A stretch of DNA of 64,000 nucleotides from Flavobacteriaceae bacterium UBA7302. Its GTDB lineage: Bacteria > Bacteroidota > Bacteroidia > Flavobacteriales > Flavobacteriaceae. The translations under genes and the position numbers were made by a program. The stretch is from positions 62,001 to 126,000 of the forward strand of contig DKQS01000011.1 of the NCBI GenBank assembly GCA_002471825.1. The letters are read 5' to 3'. Below, one piece after another: positions 42,738 through 51,484 of this stretch (within the stretch, counting starts at the first letter, position 1; each line of letters starts with the position of its first letter). Below the pieces are notes generated by a model, which saw only the letters and a program-made list of their open reading frames with translations, ran no database searches and was not told where the DNA came from.

Positions 42738-42745
42738 TACATTTG
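42738..42745 (+). promoter_or_regulatory. -7 element for the second M14 gene
   Basis: TACATTTG matches TAnnTTTG, 21 bases before the ATG at 42767. At the -33 position only TTTT (42717-42720) is found. The rest of the 189-base gap to bshC shows no other clear feature. Confidence 0.45.
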
Positions 42746-42766
42746 GTTTCCACAAAGAATTCCACC

Positions 42767-45247
42767 ATGAAACACTTGAAACTAATCTTACCCGCGTTTT
42801 TACTAACGTTTTCAATGCTTTTTTCGCAAGACATCAAATCTCCATCCGAATTTTTGGGATATGAACTGGGATCTCGATTTACCCGTCATCATAAGGTGGT
42901 TGAATACTTTCAGTATGTCTCCAAAAATTTACCGAATGTAGTTGTTGAAAAATATGGAGAAACCAACGAATTCCGACCATTACTAGTTGCCTACCTATCT
43001 TCTCAAGAAAATATGGATAACCTTGAAGCCATTCGAAAGGCAAACTTGGGTCAAACCGGACTATTGCCTTCTAACTCCAAAGGTGAGAAAGCCATTGTGT
43101 GGTTGAGTTATAATGTCCATGGAAATGAAGCCTCTAGTACAGAAGCTTCAATGAAAACACTGTATAAATTGGTGACCGAAAAAGCAGAATGGTTGAAAAA
43201 CACTGTAGTAATCATGGATCCATGTATCAATCCGGATGGAAGAGATCGTTATGTCAATTGGTACAATCAAGTAAAAAGTACGCCTTTTAATACGAGTCAA
43301 ATGGCCAAAGAACACTCCGAACCTTGGCCAGGAGGAAGACCAAACCATTACTTGTTTGATTTGAATAGAGATTGGGCTTGGGCGACACAAAAAGAGACGC
43401 GTGCACGATTAAAAGTCTATAACAAATGGATGCCTCATGTACACGTAGATTTCCACGAACAGGGCATCAACAACCCGTATTACTTTGCTCCTGCTGCAGA
43501 ACCTTTCCATGAGGTAATTACACCTTGGCAAAGAAGCTTCCAAACTCAAATTGGAAAGAATCACGCCAAATATTTTGACAAAAACAGCTGGTTGTATTTC
43601 ACCAAAGAAAGTTTTGATTTGTTATATCCGAGTTATGGTGACACCTATCCTACGTACATGGGATCAATCGGAATGACTTATGAACAAGCAGGTCACGGAC
43701 GAGCAGGTTTGGGTATTCAGACAGATGAAGGCTTTGTATTAACCTTGAAAGATCGATTGAACCATCATACCACTACTGGATTGTCTACCGTTGAAATCTC
43801 TTCTCAAAATGCGCAAAGATTGAATGAAGAGTTTGCTAAGTTCTTTGATAACTCCGGATTAAAATTCAAAAGTTTCGTAGTCAAAAACGATAATGAAGAC
43901 AAGATTAACCGTTTGAAGGCCTTACTCGATCGTCATGAAATCTCCTACGAATATGCTAGTGGTTCTGAAGCCAAAGGTTTTGTATACCAACAAAATAAGG
44001 AAGGAAAATTAAAGCTAACCAATGAAGACTTAGTACTGCATACCGACCAGCCCAAAGGGAAGATGCTACATGTCCTTTTTGAACCAAGCGCCAAGCTTGT
44101 AGATTCGCTAACCTATGACATAACAGCATGGTCAATTCCTTATGCACACGGACTAACGGCATTGGCATCCACCAAAAAAATAGGATCGAATAAAGGAATG
44201 CAAACCATTATGGAACAAAACTCCATTGACAAATCGGCTTACGCATACATCTCTAAATGGAACAGTCTAGACGATGCCAAGTTCTTGGGCCAGTTGTTAC
44301 AAAACGGAATCACACCAAGATTTGCTGAAAAGCCATTTTCAATTGCAGGAAAAGCATTTGATAGAGGTGCCTTAATTGTCTTGAGGAGTGATAATGGTCA
44401 AGAGAATTTCGATGCAAAACTTATCGAATTGGCCAATGAACACAAACGTTCTGTAATTCCTGTAAAAACCGGATTTGTGGACAGCGGAGTTGATTTTGGA
44501 TCTTATTCGGTAAAACCCATTAACAAACAACGCATTGCCGTACTATCAGGTAATGGAGTTTCTTCCCTGAGTTTTGGTGAAATCTGGCACTTTTTCGAAA
44601 AGAATTTGTCCTATCCGATTACCAATGTGAACACGGACTACTTTTCAAGAATAGATTTAAATGCCTTTGATGTGATCATTTTCCCAAGCGGAGGATATTC
44701 AAGAGTCTTAAGTAAATCAATGTTGACAAAATTAAATTCATGGATTTCTGCTGGAGGGACAGTAATTGCTGTTGGAAGAGCAAATTCGAGTTTTGTCGGA
44801 AAAACCGGATTTGCCATCAAAGCGAAAAAGAGCAAGAAAAGCGTTGATGCAAATCTTACTCCTTATGCCAAAAGAGAAAGAGAGAACGTAAAAAATTTGA
44901 TTACAGGAAGTATTTTCAAAACCACAGTAGATGCTACCCATCCTTTGGCGTTCGGATTTAACAATACCTACTACACACTGAAATTAAGCAACAGTCATTT
45001 CAATTATTTGAAGTCTGGATACAACGTAGTTCGCATTGATGAGGACGTTAAACCCGTATCTGGATTTGCAGGTAGCAATACCATTGATAAACTCGAGCAG
45101 TCCCTGATCTTTGGTGAGCAAAGCAAAGGAAGAGGGAGTGTGGTGTATATGGTAGACAATCCAATTTTTAGATCGTTTTGGGAAAACGGAAAGCTATTTT
45201 TAGCGAACGCGGTATTCTTTTTGAATTCGGATTCGATCAAGAAATAA
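42767..45247 (+). CDS. Secreted zinc carboxypeptidase, peptidase family M14 (second copy)
   Basis: An 826-residue secreted peptidase; the signal peptide (MKHLKLILPAFLLTFSMLFS) sets the start at 42767. The M14 motifs are all present: HGNE (118-121), FDLNRDW with the Arg at 201, DFHEQG (228-233) and the Glu in TYEQAGHG (from 304). The C-terminal region has a GATase-like segment (IAVLSGNGVSSLSFGEIWHF). It is a paralogue of the protein at 449-2947, with the same domain order but clear divergence, suggesting different peptide specificity. It is a single gene with its own promoter and terminator. Confidence 0.9.
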   Translation: MKHLKLILPAFLLTFSMLFSQDIKSPSEFLGYELGSRFTRHHKVVEYFQYVSKNLPNVVVEKYGETNEFRPLLVAYLSSQENMDNLEAIRKANLGQTGLLPSNSKGEKAIVWLSYNVHGNEASSTEASMKTLYKLVTEKAEWLKNTVVIMDPCINPDGRDRYVNWYNQVKSTPFNTSQMAKEHSEPWPGGRPNHYLFDLNRDWAWATQKETRARLKVYNKWMPHVHVDFHEQGINNPYYFAPAAEPFHEVITPWQRSFQTQIGKNHAKYFDKNSWLYFTKESFDLLYPSYGDTYPTYMGSIGMTYEQAGHGRAGLGIQTDEGFVLTLKDRLNHHTTTGLSTVEISSQNAQRLNEEFAKFFDNSGLKFKSFVVKNDNEDKINRLKALLDRHEISYEYASGSEAKGFVYQQNKEGKLKLTNEDLVLHTDQPKGKMLHVLFEPSAKLVDSLTYDITAWSIPYAHGLTALASTKKIGSNKGMQTIMEQNSIDKSAYAYISKWNSLDDAKFLGQLLQNGITPRFAEKPFSIAGKAFDRGALIVLRSDNGQENFDAKLIELANEHKRSVIPVKTGFVDSGVDFGSYSVKPINKQRIAVLSGNGVSSLSFGEIWHFFEKNLSYPITNVNTDYFSRIDLNAFDVIIFPSGGYSRVLSKSMLTKLNSWISAGGTVIAVGRANSSFVGKTGFAIKAKKSKKSVDANLTPYAKRERENVKNLITGSIFKTTVDATHPLAFGFNNTYYTLKLSNSHFNYLKSGYNVVRIDEDVKPVSGFAGSNTIDKLEQSLIFGEQSKGRGSVVYMVDNPIFRSFWENGKLFLANAVFFLNSDSIKK

Positions 45248-45267
45248 TGTATTCATAGAAAACAAAG

Positions 45268-45299
45268 AAAAAGGCCACTCCTGCGAGCGGCCTTTTTTT
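45268..45299. terminator. Bidirectional terminator between M14 and the outer-membrane barrel gene
   Basis: The stem AAAAAGGCC (45268-45276) pairs with GGCCTTTTT (45289-45297). An inner CTC/GAG pairing follows a single mismatch, with a CTGC loop. T-runs or A-runs lie on both sides. Confidence 0.8.
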
Positions 45300-45315
45300 A
45301 TATCAGTCGTATGAA

Positions 45316-45780
45316 TTATAATCCGAAACTTAGTCCAAGCGTCGGAACAATGGATCCTCCAAACATTTCAGAGTTATACTTTACAACAGCCATCAAATCA
45401 AAAGAATCGCCTAAAGAGAACAGTGCACCAGCACCACCGGCAAATCCAGTTGTATTTGCGCTAATTCCCATAAATTCAGAACGTAGGAAAGAAACACCAC
45501 CGGTAAGGAACCAGTTGAAACTGTCATCTCCCAAATAATATCTTAGATCAATATCAAACTGAGAGTTTGATCCTGGGTCACTAAAGTAGTAAGTGTAAGA
45601 AGGTGCAATTGAGAAGTCTTCTGCAAACACGTACTCAACACCTGCAGTGATGCCTAAATCAGCACCTGATTCTAACGGATATGTTAATCCGGCGAAACCA
45701 TTAAAGTCCCCTTTTTCTTGAGCTAAAGCTACCGTAGAAACTAGCAAGGCTAGCCCTAATAATACATTTTTTAATTTCAT
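45316..45780 (-). CDS. Small outer-membrane beta-barrel protein
   Basis: A 154-residue protein with a signal peptide (residues 1-20, ending ALAQ). The mature part is alternating hydrophobic/polar strands with Gly and aromatic girdles (ITAGVEYVFAEDFSIAPSYT; FDIDLRYYLGD; WFLTGGVSFLRSEF; LMAVVKYNSEMFGG) and ends in LSFGL. This pattern fits an eight-stranded OmpX/OmpW-like barrel. Substrate or role is unknown. The upstream 151-base region holds a 14-bp inverted repeat. Confidence 0.85.
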   Translation of the reverse strand: MKLKNVLLGLALLVSTVALAQEKGDFNGFAGLTYPLESGADLGITAGVEYVFAEDFSIAPSYTYYFSDPGSNSQFDIDLRYYLGDDSFNWFLTGGVSFLRSEFMGISANTTGFAGGAGALFSLGDSFDLMAVVKYNSEMFGGSIVPTLGLSFGL

Positions 45781-45785
45781 TACTA

Positions 45786-45881
45786 TAATTTTTAGTTAAA
45801 CAGGTTGAATGTACAAAAATTATTTTGATAAAAAAACAACCTATTTTTTATGATATACACAATTTTATTAACTAAAAATTA
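45786..45881. repeat. 14-bp perfect inverted repeat upstream of the barrel gene
   Basis: TAATTTTTAGTTAA (45786-45799) and its exact reverse complement (45868-45881) flank 68 bases. The left arm begins 6 bases before the barrel start codon. It could be a regulatory structure in the mRNA leader, an operator pair, or the ends of a tiny non-coding insertion. Confidence 0.6.
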
Positions 45882-45931
45882 CGGTATTCTTAAATTGAAG
45901 ATAATTTAACCGATAAACAAAGGTATTCTGT

Positions 45932-47248
45932 TTAACGATCTACTGGTTTTCCGTATAAATCGAAATCACCCGCCTCATAGATTTCTACATCTATAAATTC
46001 ACCAATTTTCACATAGTGCTCGCGAGCATCAACTAATACATCATTGTCCACATCTGGGGAATCGAATTCGGTTCTTCCATAAAAGTAATTGCCTTCTTTT
46101 CGGTCAAAAAGACATCGAAAGGTTTTTCCTACTTTCTCTTGATTGATTTCCCAAGATATTTGAGATTGCAGTTCCATGATTTCATTCACACGTCTGAATT
46201 TCACATCAGCAGGAACATCATCTTCTAAAACATATGCTCCCGTATTTTCCTCATGAGAATATTCAAAAGCCCCTAGCCGTTCAAATCGCATCTCCTCTAC
46301 CCAATCCTTCAACTCTTGAAACTTCTCTTCGGTTTCACCAGGATAACCCACAATCAATGTGGTACGGATGGCCATATTGGGAACGGTCTCTCTGAATTTC
46401 TTCAACAAGGCCGTCGTTTTTTCATGAGTAGTACCGCGCTTCATGGATTTGAGAATCTCGGTATTGATGTGTTGAAGCGGAATGTCTAAGTAATTACAAA
46501 CCTTCGGTTCGTTCTTCATCACCTCCAATACATCCATTGGAAATCCAGTTGGAAAGGCATAGTGCAAACGAATCCATTCGATGCCATCAACCTTTACCAA
46601 AGCTCTTAAAAGATCGGCTAATGCTCTCTTTTTGTAGATATCCAATCCGTAGTAGGTCAGGTCTTGCGCAATGAGCATCAATTCTTTGATTCCATTAGCG
46701 GCCAACTTCTCTGCCTCCGTTACAATTTCTTCAATCGGAGTAGATCGATGTTTTCCTCTCATTAAAGGAATGGCACAGAAGGAACAGGGTCTATCACAAC
46801 CCTCGGCAATTTTTAAATAGGCATAGTGTTTCGGCGTAGTTGTTAAACGCTCACCGATCAATTCATGTTTGTAATCAGCCTCTAGGACTTTTAGAAGATT
46901 CGGTAGGTCATGGGTACCGAAGTATTGATCCACATCGGTAATCTCTTTCTCCAAATCAGGTTTGTAACGCTCGCTCAGACAACCGGTCACGTAGACCTTA
47001 TCCACATCACCCGCTTCTTTTTTATTTACATAATGCAAAATGGTATCTACCGATTCTTCTTTGGCCTTACCGATAAATCCGCAGGTATTGATGACTACGA
47101 TATTTCCATCGTCATTTTCATCTTCGTGAACAACGTTCTTCCCATTGGCTTTCAATTGGCCCATCAAGACTTCGGAGTCATAGATGTTTTTTGAGCAGCC
47201 TAAGGTGACTACATTAATCTTGTTTTGTTTAACAGATTTGGTTCGCAT
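45932..47248 (-). CDS. rimO: Ribosomal protein S12 methylthiotransferase
   Basis: A 438-residue radical-SAM methylthiotransferase that modifies the conserved Asp of ribosomal protein uS12. The N-terminal UPF0004 domain carries LGCSKNIYDSEVLMGQL, INTCGFIGKAKEES and VTGCLSERY (three cluster Cys). The radical-SAM motif is CDRPCSFCAIP, and a C-terminal TRAM domain (about residues 370-438) binds RNA. LGCSKN and the absence of MiaB features separate it from MiaB. It follows the amidase gene by 16 bases. Confidence 0.95.
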   Translation of the reverse strand: MRTKSVKQNKINVVTLGCSKNIYDSEVLMGQLKANGKNVVHEDENDDGNIVVINTCGFIGKAKEESVDTILHYVNKKEAGDVDKVYVTGCLSERYKPDLEKEITDVDQYFGTHDLPNLLKVLEADYKHELIGERLTTTPKHYAYLKIAEGCDRPCSFCAIPLMRGKHRSTPIEEIVTEAEKLAANGIKELMLIAQDLTYYGLDIYKKRALADLLRALVKVDGIEWIRLHYAFPTGFPMDVLEVMKNEPKVCNYLDIPLQHINTEILKSMKRGTTHEKTTALLKKFRETVPNMAIRTTLIVGYPGETEEKFQELKDWVEEMRFERLGAFEYSHEENTGAYVLEDDVPADVKFRRVNEIMELQSQISWEINQEKVGKTFRCLFDRKEGNYFYGRTEFDSPDVDNDVLVDAREHYVKIGEFIDVEIYEAGDFDLYGKPVDR

Positions 47249-47264
47249 GAATTCTTAACTAGTG

Positions 47265-48905
47265 CTATTCGTAATTTTTTGGAAGTTTTCTCGCCTTGGT
47301 TTCCTTTTCAAAAGCATAACCCACTTCTAATAATTTTCTTTCGGAGAATGGCAATCCAACAAAGGTCAAACTGATGGGTTCTCCTGATTCTTTATATCCC
47401 ATAGGTACTGTCAACGTTGGATATTTCGCAACAGCTGCTACTCCAGAATGATAATTATTGATAGATAAAACTGCATCCAGTCCTTCGGCCTTTAAACCTG
47501 CCATGTATTGTTGTCCGGCAAATTTTAAGCGTTCTTTGATGGCCTCTAATTCTTCTTGAGTGGTCTCGTCTTTCACAATTCCCTCAAACAATTGTTGTCC
47601 GTATGGAGCTCTCATCAAGGTATCCTTTCTATTGAATTCAATTACTGAAGCTACACCTGTTTGATCGATCGATGGACCTGCCTGTGATTTAAAATACTCT
47701 GGTAAATCGTTTTTCATATCAATATTCAACAGGGTGATAAATCCTTGGAAATTTGGATTCTCTGGTTCTAATTCAACGACAGTCGCTCCTTTTGATTTGA
47801 TCAATTCCACATTCATCTTGTAGATGGAATCGTTCATTAATGACTTTAAAACACCCAATTTAAAATCAGACAGATTCTTAGTGAAACCATCTCGGAAATA
47901 ATCATCCTTGACATTAACCGATGCTGCATCAGCTTCATCATAACCGCGCAGGGCATTCATAAAAATGGCATTGTCTACCACACTCTTGGTCATAGGACCA
48001 GGTGTATCTAAAGTGCTTGAAATCGGCACAATTCCGGTTCTACTAAATACCCCAATGGTAGGTTTCAACCCAACAACTGAATTCATACTTGAAGGTGAGG
48101 TAATAGAACCTGATGTTTCGGTTCCAACAGTAGCTACAGCATAGTTCGCTGCCGTCGCTACACCACTTCCTGAAGAGCTTCCTCCTGTTTCAAATTCGCC
48201 TCTTCCGTACGGATTTAAGGTTTGTCCGCCTACCGCAGAATATCCCAAAGGACATCCAGAACAGAAGAAATACGCCCACTCACTCAAGTTTAATTTCCCT
48301 AAAATCAAGGCATTGTTTTCTTTCAGTTTTTTAACGATAAAGGCATCTTCCTTGGTTTGATTGTCTTTCAATACCGCTGCACCAGCCGTGGTCTTCATGT
48401 TGTTGGTATTGATGTTGTCCTTTAAAAGAATTGGCATTCCGTGTAAGGAATTCGGATTCACAGTTTCATATTTCTTGTCGAGCTCCTTTGCCTCTTTTAC
48501 CACATTTGGATTCAGGGCGATAATCGCATTTAAAGACTTGGTGGAATCGCTTTCAAACTTTCTGATTCGGTATAAGTAAAACAAGGTTAGCTTCTCATAA
48601 TTCAAATGACCTTTGCTGATATGACCTTGAATGGTAGGAATATCTTGCTCGATAATCATCGGTTTCAAAGCATTGTAATCCTCTTCTGAGAAATAGGCCA
48701 AATCTTCCTCGAAAGGTTTAAATACCTCATTCATATCCAAATACTTGGATTGAAAGAGTTTAAATTTCATTCTTCGATTTGGATGCTCTTGTTGCTTTTC
48801 TAAAGCTGCAGTTTCGTTGTATTTGGTAAATACAACAGGCTCTTGTCTTTCTTTACAAGAACTAATGAAAAGTATAACAACTAAAAAATAAAGGAATCGT
48901 TTCAT
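47265..48905 (-). CDS. Amidase-signature lipoprotein
   Basis: A 546-residue amidase-signature hydrolase with a lipoprotein signal (FISSC, Cys17); the ATG at 48905 is chosen for this leader. The Lys-Ser-Ser triad is visible: Lys in PILLKDNINT, Ser in the Gly/Ser loop GGSSSGSGVA, and the nucleophile region VGTETSGSITSP. Substrate is unknown (amides, possibly peptides or glutamine analogues). Secreted amidases are common in Bacteroidota. It is co-directional with rimO and has a strong promoter. Confidence 0.9.
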   Translation of the reverse strand: MKRFLYFLVVILFISSCKERQEPVVFTKYNETAALEKQQEHPNRRMKFKLFQSKYLDMNEVFKPFEEDLAYFSEEDYNALKPMIIEQDIPTIQGHISKGHLNYEKLTLFYLYRIRKFESDSTKSLNAIIALNPNVVKEAKELDKKYETVNPNSLHGMPILLKDNINTNNMKTTAGAAVLKDNQTKEDAFIVKKLKENNALILGKLNLSEWAYFFCSGCPLGYSAVGGQTLNPYGRGEFETGGSSSGSGVATAANYAVATVGTETSGSITSPSSMNSVVGLKPTIGVFSRTGIVPISSTLDTPGPMTKSVVDNAIFMNALRGYDEADAASVNVKDDYFRDGFTKNLSDFKLGVLKSLMNDSIYKMNVELIKSKGATVVELEPENPNFQGFITLLNIDMKNDLPEYFKSQAGPSIDQTGVASVIEFNRKDTLMRAPYGQQLFEGIVKDETTQEELEAIKERLKFAGQQYMAGLKAEGLDAVLSINNYHSGVAAVAKYPTLTVPMGYKESGEPISLTFVGLPFSERKLLEVGYAFEKETKARKLPKNYE

Positions 48906-48909
48906 GTCG

Positions 48910-48917
48910 TAAATTTG
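48910..48917 (+). promoter_or_regulatory. Possible -7 element for the serine hydrolase gene
   Basis: TAAATTTG on the plus strand, 36 bases before the ATG at 48954, within the divergent 48-base gap. No -33 TTG is at the expected place, which falls inside the amidase gene. Confidence 0.35.
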
Positions 48918-48923
48918 AGGAAC

Positions 48924-48954
48924 CAAAGATAAGGATTAAACCCTTTTGATTCAA
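48924..48954 (-). promoter_or_regulatory. Promoter of the amidase-rimO genes
   Basis: On the minus strand, TTG (48954-48952), a 20-base spacer, then TATCTTTG (48931-48924). This is a full -33/-7 match, with about 15 bases between it and the amidase ATG. Its -33 overlaps the start codon of the divergent serine hydrolase gene. Confidence 0.6.
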
Positions 48955-50051
48955 TGGAGTCTAAACAGTGTATGAGATCGATTACTGTAATTTTTGTATT
49001 GATTTTATGTTGGTCTTGTGGTTCAACTGAAACCGAATCAGTTGACCCGCCTTCGAATACAATTGAATTTTATTATCCACCAAATAATTCCAATAGTTGG
49101 GATCATTTAGACATCAACTCATTAGGTTGGAATACAGCAACGCTTAATGATTTGGAGACATTTCTTAGCAATTCAGGAACCGAAGCTTTCATGATTCTGA
49201 AAGATGGAAGAATCGTTATGGAAACTTATTATAATGGAAGTACGGCAAACGATCCACATCCTTGGTTTTCAGCTGGAAAAACACTCACTGCTTTCACCAT
49301 GGGACTGGCCCAACAAGACGGATTCTTGACCATTGCCGATAAAGTCAAGGACTATTTAGGTAGCGGGTGGACTACCATGCCTAATGGTAAAGAGGACCTC
49401 ATCTCTATTAAGAATTTACTAACGATGACGTCTGGAGGTGATTATCGCAATGTCGATTTGAATTGCACGGATCCCTCTTGTTTGGAGTATTTTGCGGATG
49501 CGGGAAATTCATGGTACTATCACAATGCCTTTTATACCTTGTTACAACCCATTTTGGATGCAGCAATCCCACAAGGTTTTGATAGTTATTTCAATCAACA
49601 ATTACGCTCTAAAATTGGAATGAGCGGACTTTGGATTCGCTCTGGTTTCAATCGATTCTATGTAAGTAACGCCAGAGCCATGGCTCGCTTCGGAATTTTA
49701 AATCTAACACGAGGAAACTGGAATGGTGAACAATTACTAGATGAAAGCTACTTTAACGAAATGACCACAACTTCACAGAATTTAAATCAATCTTATGGTT
49801 ATTTGTGGTGGTTGAATGGTAAAAGCAGCAAGCGATTACCGGGTTCACCTCTTGAATTTCAAGGTCAACTCATTGAGCAAGCTCCAACGGATTTGATTGC
49901 AGGTATGGGTGCAAACGACCAGAAATTATATGTTATTCCGAGTGAAAATTTAGTCATTATTCGGTTAGGTGAAGATGGCAGAACGAGTAATTTGGGTCCG
50001 TCTACCTACGATAATCAACTTTGGGAAAAGCTGAATACCCTGATGTATTAA
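48954..50051 (+). CDS. Serine hydrolase lipoprotein (class C beta-lactamase-like)
   Basis: A 365-residue protein with a lipoprotein signal (LCWSC, Cys22 from this start; an ATG six codons on is an alternative). The beta-lactamase/DD-peptidase fold shows SAGK as the SxxK nucleophile motif (Ser106, Lys109) in HPWFSAGKTLTAF, and YHN as the YxN motif. The third motif is not obvious. Such proteins are mostly esterases or peptidases, not antibiotic-resistance enzymes. It is divergent from the amidase and convergent with ftsY. Confidence 0.88.
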   Translation: MESKQCMRSITVIFVLILCWSCGSTETESVDPPSNTIEFYYPPNNSNSWDHLDINSLGWNTATLNDLETFLSNSGTEAFMILKDGRIVMETYYNGSTANDPHPWFSAGKTLTAFTMGLAQQDGFLTIADKVKDYLGSGWTTMPNGKEDLISIKNLLTMTSGGDYRNVDLNCTDPSCLEYFADAGNSWYYHNAFYTLLQPILDAAIPQGFDSYFNQQLRSKIGMSGLWIRSGFNRFYVSNARAMARFGILNLTRGNWNGEQLLDESYFNEMTTTSQNLNQSYGYLWWLNGKSSKRLPGSPLEFQGQLIEQAPTDLIAGMGANDQKLYVIPSENLVIIRLGEDGRTSNLGPSTYDNQLWEKLNTLMY

Positions 50052-50054
50052 AGA

Positions 50055-51008
50055 TTATTTGAAGAACGAATCTACAAACTCGTGTTTGTTGAACACCTGT
50101 AAATCATTGATTCCCTCTCCCACTCCAATATACTTCACTGGAATTTGGAATTGATCAGAAATACCAATCACCACGCCACCTTTTGCCGTACCATCAAGTT
50201 TGGTAACTGCTAACGAAGTAACTTCGGTCGCTTTGGTAAATTGTTTGGCCTGTTCAAAAGCGTTTTGACCTGTTGAACCATCCAATACTAAAAGCACATC
50301 GTGAGGTGCATCACCTACCACCTTTTGCATGACTCTTTTAATTTTGGTTAACTCGTTCATCAAGTTTACTTTGTTGTGAAGACGCCCAGCGGTATCAATA
50401 ATCACCACATCGGCATCTTGGGCCACCGCAGAAGTCAACGTATCATAGGCCACAGATGCAGGATCTGACCCCATGTTTTGCTTGACAATAGGAACATCCA
50501 CACGATCAGCCCAAACTTGCAACTGATCAATGGCTGCCGCTCTAAAGGTATCGGCAGCTCCTAAAACTACCTTTAATCCATTGCTTTTGAATTGATTGGC
50601 TAGCTTACCAATGGTCGTAGTTTTTCCGGCTCCGTTCACTCCTACCACCATCACAACGTAAGGCTTGGTATTTTCTGGAATGGTAAAATCGGTTTCATTT
50701 CCGACGTTCGTTTCCGAAAGGAGTCCTGCGATTTCTTCGCGAAGTATCACATTCAATTCGTCAGTACCCACGTATTTGTCGCGAGCCACGCGTTCTTCAA
50801 TACGATCAATAACTTTCAAAGTGGTGTTCACTCCAACATCCGAAGAAACCAAAACCTCTTCAAGGTTGTCTAGTACATCATCATCTACCTTTGATTTACC
50901 AACAACGGCTTTCGATAGTTTTCCGAAGAAACTTTCTTTTGATTTTTCAAGCCCTTTGTCAAGGGTCTCTTTCTTTTCCTTATTGAAGATATTTTTGAAG
51001 AAGCTCAT
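50055..51008 (-). CDS. ftsY: Signal recognition particle receptor FtsY
   Basis: A 317-residue SRP GTPase, the membrane-associated receptor for SRP-ribosome complexes. The NG domain shows G1 GVNGAGKTTT, the insertion motif GAADTFRAAAIDQL, G3 DTAGRLHN and G4 TKLDGTAKGG. The acidic A-domain is very short, as in many Bacteroidota. The gene lies 94 bases after DUF4295 with a hairpin between them. The SRP RNA partner is encoded at 61.3 kb. Confidence 0.96.
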   Translation of the reverse strand: MSFFKNIFNKEKKETLDKGLEKSKESFFGKLSKAVVGKSKVDDDVLDNLEEVLVSSDVGVNTTLKVIDRIEERVARDKYVGTDELNVILREEIAGLLSETNVGNETDFTIPENTKPYVVMVVGVNGAGKTTTIGKLANQFKSNGLKVVLGAADTFRAAAIDQLQVWADRVDVPIVKQNMGSDPASVAYDTLTSAVAQDADVVIIDTAGRLHNKVNLMNELTKIKRVMQKVVGDAPHDVLLVLDGSTGQNAFEQAKQFTKATEVTSLAVTKLDGTAKGGVVIGISDQFQIPVKYIGVGEGINDLQVFNKHEFVDSFFK

Positions 51009-51036
51009 CGCCTTATATGCCTAAATAATTGAAATG

Positions 51037-51079
51037 TAAAGATATAAAAAAAGCCACTTTCAAGAATTTGAAAGCAGCT
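51037..51079 (-). terminator. Terminator/attenuator between DUF4295 and ftsY, with possible ftsY promoter
   Basis: On the minus strand, AGC..CTTTCAA pairs with TTGAAAG..GCT (51057-51063 with 51068-51074, plus outer 3 bp around a 2x2 mismatch), then seven Ts. Directly after it lies TATCTTTA (51044-51037), a 7-of-8 match to the -7 element, with TTG 16 bases upstream. This would let ftsY be transcribed separately from the ribosomal genes. Confidence 0.55.
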
Positions 51080-51102
51080 GTTTATATAGTTTTAATAGTG
51101 TC

Positions 51103-51255
51103 TTACTTTTTCGCTAAAAAGTCGTTTACTTGTGTAGGGTCCATGATAGACTCAACAAAAGTATAAGCTCCAGTTTTAGGAGACTTCACCATTTTGATTG
51201 CCTTGGTTAATCTCTTTGATCCTGTTTGTAATGATGCTACTGCTTTCTTTGCCAT
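51103..51255 (-). CDS. DUF4295 small basic protein
   Basis: A 50-residue protein starting MAKKAVASLQTGSKRLTKAI and ending NDFLAKK. It is rich in Lys and lies between rpmG and ftsY. This position and sequence are typical of DUF4295, a Bacteroidota-specific small protein found beside L33; a ribosome-associated role is suspected from context only. It is 24 bases downstream of rpmG. Confidence 0.88.
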   Translation of the reverse strand: MAKKAVASLQTGSKRLTKAIKMVKSPKTGAYTFVESIMDPTQVNDFLAKK

Positions 51256-51279
51256 GATATATCGTTTTTATAAAATCAA

Positions 51280-51462
51280 TTACTTGATTTCTTTATGAAC
51301 AGTCATTCTTTTTAAGATAGGATTGAATTTTTTAATTTCCATTCTATCTGGAGTATTCTTTTTGTTCTTAGTAGTAATGTATCTAGAAGTTCCAGGCTTT
51401 CCTGAAGCTTTGTGCTCAGTACACTCTAAAATTACTTGAACTCTATTTCCTTTCTTTGCCAT
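51280..51462 (-). CDS. rpmG: 50S ribosomal protein L33 (bL33)
   Basis: A 60-residue L33 with the typical RVQVILECTEHK start, SRYITTKNKKNTPDR core and a basic C-terminus FNPILKRMTVHKEIK. Only one Cys remains, so it is the zinc-free (C-minus) type. It lies between rpmB (22 bases upstream) and DUF4295. Confidence 0.96.
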   Translation of the reverse strand: MAKKGNRVQVILECTEHKASGKPGTSRYITTKNKKNTPDRMEIKKFNPILKRMTVHKEIK

Positions 51463-51484
51463 CTTATATTATTTTAAAGGATAA

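Noticed and set aside
48954..50051. Antibiotic-resistance beta-lactamase
   Set aside because: The SxxK and YxN motifs fit the broad serine-hydrolase family, but there is no clear KTG motif, and this lipoprotein type is usually an esterase or peptidase.
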